Assembly: GCF_033439725.1 (NCBI RefSeq)
Contig: NW_026944385.1
Span: 1-64,000, forward strand
Source: Neurospora tetraspora
Lineage: Eukaryota > Ascomycota > Sordariomycetes > Sordariales > Sordariaceae
Length of the DNA: 64,000 nt
Direction of reading: 5' to 3'
Positions 56,170 to 64,000 of the stretch are shown in pieces. The notes beneath the pieces were generated by a model. That model made no database searches. It had not been told where the DNA came from and saw only the letters and a program-made list of their open reading frames with translations. Numbering within the stretch: the stretch's first letter is position 1; each line of letters starts with the position of its first letter. A program made the position numbers and the translations under genes.

Positions 56170-58563
56170 TAGAGGCGAGGCCGTCTCTAACCTTATAATA
56201 CCGACTATAATACCGCCGGGAGTTAAATTAACGCCAGGAGGCGAATTAGCGCTATTAATAGAAAAGAAATTCGAATATCGACCGGCGTAATTAACCGGGG
56301 CGTATAAAGATCGGGCGCAAATAATTCTACGTTATAAAGGCAGCTACATAAATTCTCTACACAATTAAAATTATAATACCTAAGGTATTTATCTTTATTA
56401 GACAAACTCCTCTTAAATTACTAATAGGAGTAAAAGTCCTATCTTATTAATTTTAATAATTAAAGCTAGGTAAAAATGCTAAAGAATAAAGAATACGAAT
56501 ATAGTAAATTGAATTATTTAATAAATTTACCCGTATATAGCTCTAACTTATCGGGGATTAACTTCTAAACCGTAGGGATAGTACCGAAAATAATATAGTA
56601 TTACTGAATAACTAACTTAAACGCCCTCTAAAATACCTAATTAAGAACCTCTCCTAATTACTACACATTAAAATACTTATATTAAATAAGTTCTATCTCT
56701 TTATCTACGTATTTATTAATTCGGCGCTTTATTGTACGAAGGAAATTAAAGTTCTATATAACGGCTCTAATAACTAAATTATTACTTATATATAAAAAAA
56801 TAATTAGTATACTATAAAATATATAGGGGGAAATATAATTGAAAATAATATATAAAGTATCAGAAAGGATTATTACTACTAGTAATAAAACTCTTCAAAT
56901 TATGATTAGTTAACTTAATTAATAATATAGTACAATAGCCAAAATTAAACCTCTTATTAATATAGTAAATAACCTAATCCTCTTTAATAAAAATATACGT
57001 ATCGTTCAAATACATAATAATAGCCGTTTACTACGAAAAGAAATGCTTAAATCTCTTCCAAAAAATATTAAAATTATTAATAATATATTTATACTACGTA
57101 TATTTCTAGAAATTATAAAGTCTAATCGTTAAATACTTTATAGTATTAAGGAATAGATGTAACTAATTTATACCATTTATTAATTAATTTATACGAAAAA
57201 CTATATATTAATCCTCCTTATTAAACTCCTCTAAATTAATTATATTATTAAATTAAATTAATTAAGTTAGTTAGGCGGCTAATTAAACTATTCGCTATAT
57301 TAATACTAATATTTCTCGCTAGAATTATACTTTATTTATAATAATATAAATATAATTAACTTAAACGGCGACTTTCTTATCCTATTTATACTTAATATTC
57401 AATACTATATTCTTATTAATATAAAAAATGTACAATTGAAAGCGCTCTTCTAAATAAATTCGTTTAATAGCCGCCCTTATTATTATATTGTAATTTATAA
57501 TAGTTACTATCAGCTTAGAGGCGTTAATAGCTTTATAATACCCATTAACTCAATCTAGCAACCAATTAAATCCCTCTTACCGCTCGTTATTAATGAGGCT
57601 AAAACCGCAATTAAAAGTATACCTAATACCAATTATACTAATAATTAAAAAAAAAGCGAATCCCTTATTATTCGTTTTATATATATTATTGTACATTTAC
57701 ACCTATAAATTATAGCGCTAGAACTCCTTACACTATAGGTTACTCTAATAAATAGTATTCGGTTTACTCTTTTAAAACGTATTTACCTAATTAACTTTAA
57801 AATAGACCCCCTTCTCTATAAATAACTTTATAGTAAGCTAAAAAGGGTTATAATCTATATTAAACTACCTTTTGCAAATATATTGAAAATTCTCCTCCTA
57901 TTTAATTATAAAATAAAAGTCGGGAAAATTATTATATAACTACTCCCCAATCTCACATTTCTGCGTAGTAAAGCAATTAAAATACTACATAACGAAAATC
58001 TTATACTTTACCTTAGAAATTTCCCAAATGTATACAATCTTACTAAGGGAATAAATATAAATATTACAACCTTCTCTAACTTCAAAAATCCACTATTTAA
58101 AATTCGATTTTAATACTTTAGCGACCCCTTTCTAAGGGTATCCCCGTCTAACTATCGATATTAAACGACTACGAGCAATAAAAGCACGGATTTTGCTAAT
58201 TAAGTATATAAAATCGATTCTAGAGGGACTAAAATCTTTAATAATATCGATTGAACAATTCTTAATAAATTAATAACCTAACTCCCTACCCTACTTATTA
58301 ACTACTTTAACGAAGTTATCGAAATTATCCTACTAGGTTTTAAAAATTAAATAATAATCCTTATTATCGTTAAGGTCACTATTGTTAAAGTCGCTATTAT
58401 AAGGGTCGCTATTATAAGGGTCGTCAAAATCTATAGGCTAAGCAGAAGTAGGTTCGACTAGGGTAAGCTTAATTAGGGTAGGTTTAATTAGGGTAGGGTC
58501 AGTTATTAGACTAGGGTTATCCACGCTACAATCGCACGCAGGCTAGGTTGCTACATCGGCCAT
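56170..58563 (-). pseudogene. MULE transposase remains (RIP-mutated)
   Basis: The frame opens with an ATG at 58563 (MADVAT) and can be followed for several hundred codons with scattered TAG/TAA at positions expected for Gln or Trp. A repeated DDPYNSDPYNSD-like acidic stretch lies near the start. The FAR1/MULE core is at about 57420-57640: IIGIRYTFNCGFSLINNER, EGFNWLLD, ASKLIVTI, RAAIKRIYLEERFQLYIFYINKNI. In functional MULEs the last part reads QLCIFHINKN; here Cys and His are Tyr, and the Asp expected after VT is not present, consistent with G-to-A and C-to-T changes. The 3' end is uncertain. Confidence 0.8.
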
Positions 58564-58909
58564 TTATATTATAATTAATTGGAGAAACGCACTAAAAAGT
58601 AATATATCATTCCATACCATTAACCAAATACGATCGCATCGTTTACTTAATAATACAATGTATTAGTATTAAAGTAGATTAATTAAATATGATAGGGTAA
58701 TATATATAGTAGTTTAGTAGAGGAAGCAATACGACAAGGCACATACCAAAATAATCGCTAAATCAAACTAGGTAACTAGTGCTAGCCAGTGCTAGTTAGT
58801 ATAGTACGTAAAGTAGCCTATACAGGGGGTCAAAATATATAATAGGTTAAAATCTAGGAGCTTAGCGGGCGTGGTACGTACTAGACTAGTATGGGGCGGG
58901 CGCGGGTTG

Positions 58910-58991
58910 GCAGGGTTAGGGATATATATAAAGAAGAAAAGTAGATCCACGTAAAAATAGAGTTTTATCCACGTACAAATAGAGTTTCTCA
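58910..58991 (+). repeat. MULE right terminal inverted repeat
   Basis: The reverse complement of the left terminus with a few transitions; ends in AGAGTTTCTCA just before the duplicated TTATTAAGAG at 58992-59001. The right end has four bases more than the left (CTCA). Confidence 0.8.
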
Positions 58992-59001
58992 TTATTAAGA
59001 G
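58992..59001 (+). repeat. Target-site duplication TTATTAAGAG, right copy
   Basis: Identical to 55441-55450. The copia reading frame resumes beyond it. Confidence 0.75.
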
Positions 59002-62000
59002 GGGTAAGGAAATAGCCCTCTTCTTTATCCTTCGAATTTAAAACTGTATTTTAAAAATCCGATGGTAATTATACGGGCGGCGATAGTAATAGTTTTAAAG
59101 ACCCTTATAACATTTCTAGACCCTATGGTATTTTTAATACTTACGGGACCTTTAGAGATCTTAATTCCTCCTCTTTCCCTAATATATTCTTAATTTCGGT
59201 AGGAAAATTTTAAATAACGGGGCTAGGAATTCCGTTATTTATAGCGGGCATAACTTTAACCTATAAGATGTTTATTTACGTAATATTTGTTTAATAAAAA
59301 TCTCTTAATTATATAGTTAACTTTTTAAGTGAAATATTAAAGGTATTATAAATTTCTTTAACGTTAATAGTAGGGAAAACCTCGCCTTTATTAAATATAA
59401 CGTTTTATATAATAATAATAAAAGTAATATAGGGATTCTAAATCGTATAAATATTCGTTAATTAATATCTAACCAAATAACCGACCTAAGTACAATCTTT
59501 AAACTTTATTAATTTATTTTATTCTTTTATAATTTCTATTAGAAAAATATAGGCTTTATAACTATATATTTTGAAATGTATAATAATAAGGGAGGGGTCT
59601 AATAGAAGAACGATACCGTCTTTAAATTAATAGTATATTTCGAATTAATTTTCAAGAAACTTTTAATAATACTCCGCTTTAAGGGTTAAGTTATATAAAT
59701 ATATAATTATTCTAATAATTTCTATTTATAATTTATAAGGAAGATTTGCGCCTAATTGTATTGCTGTACCCTTAATTTTAATTATAGCCCTTAAGTGCTT
59801 TACGCTATTGTTTTAAATTTACGTATAAAATATTAAGGACTTAATATTAATTCCCTTAATAATAAACTAAACAATAATTTTCTCATTATTAATTATTTCA
59901 TTATCGTATTCGATTACCTGAAATATAATCTACTACTAAATTTATAACCCTATGTAAAGGGATTCTAAATATATAAAAATAAATTCGATTTTTCTATTAC
60001 CTAAATAATATATTTAAATGAATTTAAATTACTAATTTATAACCACTATTAAATTTAAATATTTCTAGCCCCTACCTTTATTTTTTTATAAAAGAAAAAA
60101 TCGATAGCTAATTATAACCTAAGGCCCTCTAAGTAATTATAAATTTCTCTATATATTTAACGTTTTAATTCAATTTTAATATATAAGTCGTAATATATTA
60201 TATTCGGTCCCTTAAACCGTACGCTATATTTCTATTCTATTAATTTAATTAAAATTTCGGGTCTCGGGTAGTTAAATCGAAAATACTAGCGAAAGGGCTT
60301 ATTCTTTTAGGGTTTCTATTTAATATAATTTATATACTATATAATAAAAGAAGATTCGTTAATGTTATTTTATAAAAGAATATATGTTAAAATAAATTAC
60401 TTATATTTAGAAAGGTTATAATAAATAAAGGACTTTATAAAACGGGAATGTAAATAATTATTTTTATAATCTTAATAAATTTATTCATCCTAGAATTATT
60501 TTAAAGATATAACATTATAAATTATACCCGGTACTAAAACGATGTTAAGGATTTTAAACTCTCTATTTCCGTCGTCGTCTTAAATTATAATTATAATAAT
60601 ACTATACCCCTCTATAAGAATCCGCTTATTTCCCGCCTATATATAATTATTAATATTTAAAAGAATAAAATCTTGGAAATAATTAACCTTATCAAAAATA
60701 TATATTATTATATTTAAATTGAGGGTTGTAAAATCTCTTAGTAAGCATATAGCGCTACGTTTTGCTATAAATATTAAGAAACTACTTTTATTTACCCGGC
60801 GATTATAAAATTAATTATTTTAATTTTTATTGCCCTACTACGTTTATAAATAGTTAATAACCTTTTTAAATATTTTATCCTTTTTTAAATTATTAAATAC
60901 ATACTTTTCAATACTAGGACTTTTAACTTAAGCTTTATAAATTAATTATAATTTAATATAATAATATTTATCCAGATTATAGCCTAATTATTTATAGAAT
61001 TTATATAGGGATTGTTGTAATCGTTTATTCGCTAATAAAGACAAAGAGGAAATATATTTATTCTTATTAATATTCTTCCTAAATTTACTATTTTTATTTA
61101 CAACTTCTCCCCATACTTCTACCTCCGGGTTAAAATTTTATTTATTATTAGGAATATTTTCCTTAACGGGCTTACTACTTAATATAAATATGAATATAAT
61201 ATCTTTAAATAAGGGGGCGCAATTTTTTCTTTAAGTAATATTCGCTCTCATTACTTTACGAAAATCTTTAATTATAATATAGAAAAAAAGGTAAAAATTA
61301 AAATTTCTCTCAATCTCCCTTCTACATTAAAATTAATAATTATTTACCTAAATAATATAAAAATTCGACCTTATAATTATATAGAATTTTAAGAATTATA
61401 AATTTATTTTATTTATTCTAATAATTCATCTAATAATATAAAGGGCTATAGCCGTTTCCTATCAAAAGGTTTAATTATACTAATTATGGTTGGCTCTATT
61501 AAAGGGTTTAAAAATATTAATAAATCTAATCTGGGCGAATTTCTTTACTTTATAATCATTAAAAGTAATAAATTTACTAAAATTATTGTATTATTCGTAT
61601 AAATTAATATATTTAGTAAAATTGATTTCTTAACAATTATTTTTAATAGTTTTAAATATTTAGCGATTTAATGTAATTTTTTTAATATTTAGGTTAGAAA
61701 AAGTCTTAACCTTTATATACTAATTTAACTTTTTAATTATATAGTTACGGTAATCGCACTTATAATAAAAGCCGTATAGTTTAATGGTAATAGATAGGGT
61801 AACCTCCTTATCCTTCTCAATTTCCTTAATTTCTTTAGCGTGAATTTCCCTTTAATAGTTAGCGATATTGGGTTTTATTAATTCGGTTAGCTAAAGAATA
61901 TAATTATTCGGGTCAATATATTTATAGAAATTTAGGTCCTAAGCTATAGAAATAAAGGCATTTTCCCAAGCCGGTTAATCCCTAGGGCCGTTGAGAATAA

Positions 62001-62096
62001 CGCTATTAATTTTAATTGTAGATATTATTAGTAATCGTTTAGTCGGTTATCGTTGCTAGCGATAATTTTAATAGTTGAATTAATAAAATTCTTAAT
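59002..62096 (-). pseudogene. Copia gag and integrase remains (RIP-mutated)
   Basis: Minus-strand reading. Near 61960-62040 the gag N terminus gives NGPRD and WENAFISI-type sequence after a short leader with ASNDNRLNDY. Toward 59400-59760 there is an integrase C-terminal region: IKGTAIQLGANLPYKL, IIRITIYLYNLTL, CTQVGYLVRYQLTNIYTIQNP (from YLVGYxSTNIYRIWNP-type sequence) and FIIIIQNVIFNKGE. The frame reaches EEGYFLTPLNN at the MULE insertion. Many stop codons and substitutions of RIP type make it non-functional. The central integrase core was not delimited. Confidence 0.75.
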
Positions 62097-62261
62097 TATA
62101 ATATTATTAGTAATAATTGATATAGGTTCAATGTGGCTTAATTGTATGTATCTGTGTAAGATTGGCTCTACCGACTTAAAGCTCTGGCATTTGTAATAAA
62201 TCCCGCATATCCCAGCCCAACTGGGCACGTGCACAGCCAGTGGATCCCCTGGCCTCTGACA
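62097..62261 (-). repeat. Copia 5' LTR
   Basis: 165 bp; on the minus strand it begins TGTCAGAGGCC and ends TATAATT-adjacent sequence. Its outer two thirds keep GC-rich sequence such as CTGGGCACGTGCACAGCCAG, so it is less RIP-mutated than the left LTR. ACGAC follows at 62262-62266. Confidence 0.85.
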
Positions 62262-63049
62262 ACGACTTCCCGATGCGATCCGGAGCGAGAGCGAAAGCGA
62301 TGATCACATGAGCAGGACACGGCGCTGGGCGCTTCCAGTCTCTTGCGCGTCTTTTCCCCTCTCAGTTTGTTGCGGTGTTCGTGGTCGTTGTTGTCGGCAT
62401 CTCGAGACATCTCGATATCTCTCCTGAGAGCCTGCACATCGTCGGTTCCTGTTATAACCGCGAGGACTGATCGAAGTTCATGTTCAACTTGGAAGTCTGG
62501 CTCAAGAAACGAACCTACCTTAATTTGGCCCCGCTAAGCCGGAATCACATGGTCCGGTCATCTCCTCTTTCCCATAGGGGCAAACATCTTCACTCCCACA
62601 GCGTTCATCAACATTTGGTGAACTTGCTCAACTTCCAGGAAGGACTCGCGTCCAGTCTTATACATAAACAGTGCCTCTTCGCACTTTGATCATCGAAACC
62701 AGCAAACCATATCTAAAAATACCTGCTACGCATTTTACCCTCGGCACCCGGACACGTAGACGGATTTAACCGGCATCAGCCCACGGGGATTGTGGAGAAG
62801 ACCACAACTCTAAATCGCATCACCCGTCTCCTCGGGACTTCTGGAACTCTTCTGGAAGCTTTGGGGACGAAAAACCTGCGACCGCGGGTCCATCGCATCG
62901 ACGCATCTCGGATCGTGCCTAAATTCGAAAGGGTGCTGTAACTCCACTATCACGACGCAGCACGGCGGCACCGTTGGGTTCTGTCATCACAAGCCGGCAT
63001 AACCAGCTAATCACGAGATTCGGTACCGGAAGTGGAAACAGCGGTTAAA
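62262..63049. other. Right flank of the nest and promoter of the coiled-coil gene
   Basis: Begins with the ACGAC duplication (62262-62266), after which base composition is normal. About 790 bp precede the next start codon. Short frames (up to 89 codons) are not gene-like. No specific regulatory motif recognised. Confidence 0.5.
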
Positions 63050-64000
63050 ATGATGTCTTCCGGCTCGTTTGCCGCAGCCACTGGTCCGTTTCCTTATGAA
63101 GCCGGCGCAGCAACCGGCATCGGGCCCAATCCCGGACCCGGAACCGGATCCGGGTTCGGCATTCATTCGCACCATCAGCAACCACTTCCCCTAGATGACA
63201 CTTCTGTTGCAGAACCAATCATCCTGGACTCAACTATCCCACTCCCCGGTCCTTCCACCTCGCAACCACCACATAAATTTAATCCCTTCAACACCACTCA
63301 ACAACAAAGACAACAAAACGGGCACGACATAACAGCCACCCTCCAACTCCAACTCCAACAACTCCAAGCCACCCTGACCCAAGCCCTCTCCGAGCGGGAC
63401 GCCGCCCGCCTGTCTCTTGCCACCCTGCGCAACGAGCTCTACAACGCCCGACAAGTCGAAAAACGGCTGCGCATCGAGCGCGACGAAGCTCGAGCGCAAG
63501 TTAGCTTTCTCAAACAGGAGAGGACACAGGTGCGCCAGACGGAAGTCAGGTTGAGGAGGGAAAGGAATGAAGCTAGAGTTGCTTTGGCCCTAGCTGTGCA
63601 GGCGCAGGGTGGGAAGCTGAAGGGGGTAGGGAGCCTGGGGAAAGCACAAGGAGGTATGAAGGGGATCGAGTTGTTTTTGGGGACGGGAACGAGGACGGCG
63701 AAGATGCAGGGCGCGATGTCTGGTGCTCGTGCTCCGGAAGCACATGGTCAGGGAATACCGGGCCAGCAACAACTACCACAAGAGCCGCTTGTACAGCAAG
63801 CGAGTGGACAAGCGCAAGCGGGTGCGGGTGCAGCAGCAGCAGTTGTGTTAGAGGGAGTTTCGGGGGCAGTAACAGACTTTGGGCTGCCTTTGCAGCAAGG
63901 ATTTGGAGCGGATATGGACCAGCAGCTGGAAGAGTTCTTGATTATGCATGGGGTGGATAGCAGGGAGGCTTCGCCGGTTCAGCAGGTGCCGACGCCGCCA
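63050..64000 (+). CDS. Coiled-coil protein of unknown function, 3' end beyond the window
   Basis: An ATG at 63050 (a second ATG follows at 63053) opens a frame of 317 codons that is still open at the window edge. The N terminus is Gly/Pro/Ala-rich (EAGAATGIGPNPGPGTGSG), then a Pro/Gln-rich stretch. Residues about 100-185 form a strong heptad-like coiled coil rich in Gln, Leu, Arg and Glu (LQLQLQQLQATLTQALSERD through RRERNEARVALALAVQ). A Gly/Ala/Gln-rich segment follows, ending in an acidic EEFLIMHGVDSREASP portion. Codon use and GC content look like a normal Neurospora gene. No catalytic domain is visible; a transcription cofactor or structural protein are possibilities only. Introns cannot be excluded. 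Confidence 0.72.
   Translation, partial: MMSSGSFAAATGPFPYEAGAATGIGPNPGPGTGSGFGIHSHHQQPLPLDDTSVAEPIILDSTIPLPGPSTSQPPHKFNPFNTTQQQRQQNGHDITATLQLQLQQLQATLTQALSERDAARLSLATLRNELYNARQVEKRLRIERDEARAQVSFLKQERTQVRQTEVRLRRERNEARVALALAVQAQGGKLKGVGSLGKAQGGMKGIELFLGTGTRTAKMQGAMSGARAPEAHGQGIPGQQQLPQEPLVQQASGQAQAGAGAAAAVVLEGVSGAVTDFGLPLQQGFGADMDQQLEEFLIMHGVDSREASPVQQVPTPP

Larger units (their letters stand above)
55451..58991 (-). mobile_element. Mutator-like (MULE) DNA transposon, 3.5 kb, inserted in copia
   Basis: Inverted termini of about 80 bp: the left end starts AAACTCTATTTGTACGTGGA and the right end carries its reverse complement followed by CTCA; homology runs inward to CCCTAACCCT. Each terminus holds two tandem copies of a unit of about 20 bp ending in GTACGTGGAT. 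A 10-bp direct repeat flanks it, and a MULE transposase remnant lies on the minus strand. Size and end structure resemble the fungal MULE Hop of Fusarium. It sits between the copia integrase and RT. Confidence 0.85.
42773..62261 (-). mobile_element. RIP-degraded Ty1/copia LTR retrotransposon containing nested insertions
   Basis: The element reads on the minus strand and is bounded by LTRs at 62097-62261 (5') and 42773-42896 (3'), beginning with TG and ending CA on the element strand and flanked by 5-bp ACGAC duplications. Pieces of its polyprotein appear in order from right to left: gag, integrase C terminus, RT, RNase H. A gypsy element and a Mutator-like transposon are inserted. Subtracting those with their duplications leaves about 5.5 kb, the usual copia size. 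Nearly all Cys, Trp, Gln and Arg codons are turned into TA-rich codons or stops, as RIP (C-to-T, mainly CpA) would do on both strands. Confidence 0.92.

Noticed and set aside
55451-58991. Initial reading of the inverted-repeat element as a hAT transposon
   Set aside because: The transposase shows MULE motifs and the flanking duplication is about 10 bp, not 8.
42900-62090. AT-rich block considered as a centromere core or mitochondrial DNA insertion
   Set aside because: LTRs, target-site duplications and ordered retrotransposon domains explain nearly all of it.

Overview
This is nuclear DNA of a filamentous ascomycete, most likely Neurospora crassa or a close relative. Short introns (about 55-160 nt) have GT-AG ends and CTAAC/CTGAC-type branch sites. 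The gene set is typical of Sordariales: a torulene-type carotenoid oxygenase, HET-domain incompatibility genes, ATG26 with GRAM-PH-GRAM modules, and CMR1. One AT-rich block carries transposon relics degraded by C-to-T and G-to-A changes on both strands, the signature of repeat-induced point mutation (RIP).

Layout. At 1.2-8.7 kb four minus-strand metabolic genes follow one another: a DUF1989 protein, a CAO-2/CarT-type carotenoid oxygenase, an HSL-type alpha/beta hydrolase and a class III aminotransferase. At 9.1-10.6 kb is a HET-domain gene with a break in frame or an unrecognised intron. At 10.9-42.3 kb are mostly housekeeping genes: an Mtf2-like mitochondrial protein, CMR1, ATG26, FCP1, the complex I subunit GRIM-19/NDUFA13, a second HET gene that is frameshifted, the CHL1 helicase, a CDC7 kinase and condensin subunit 1. 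CDC7 and condensin diverge from one 622-bp promoter region. CHL1, CDC7, condensin and CMR1 all serve DNA replication, cohesion, condensation or repair.

The 42.77-62.26 kb block is a transposon nest that can be resolved base by base from its target-site duplications. A Ty1/copia element on the minus strand spans 42773-62261, is flanked by ACGAC and has diverged LTRs. A Ty3/gypsy element on the plus strand (43814-54233, 311-bp LTRs, GAAAC duplication) is inserted in its RT/RNase H junction. A Mutator-like DNA transposon (55451-58991, about 80-bp inverted termini, 10-bp duplication) sits between its integrase and RT. A roughly 480-bp MITE-like element with about 60-bp inverted termini (49271-49750) lies inside the gypsy pol gene. 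The gypsy element also carries about 3.8 kb of extra DNA beyond its chromodomain, with an antisense reading frame of unknown identity. Removing the inserts leaves a copia element of about 5.5 kb, the usual size.

At 62.3-64.0 kb GC content returns to normal and a coiled-coil protein gene starts at 63050 and runs off the window. No rRNA, tRNA or CRISPR was seen. Exon boundaries were placed by eye from splice signals, reading frame and family similarity; no alignment was run.
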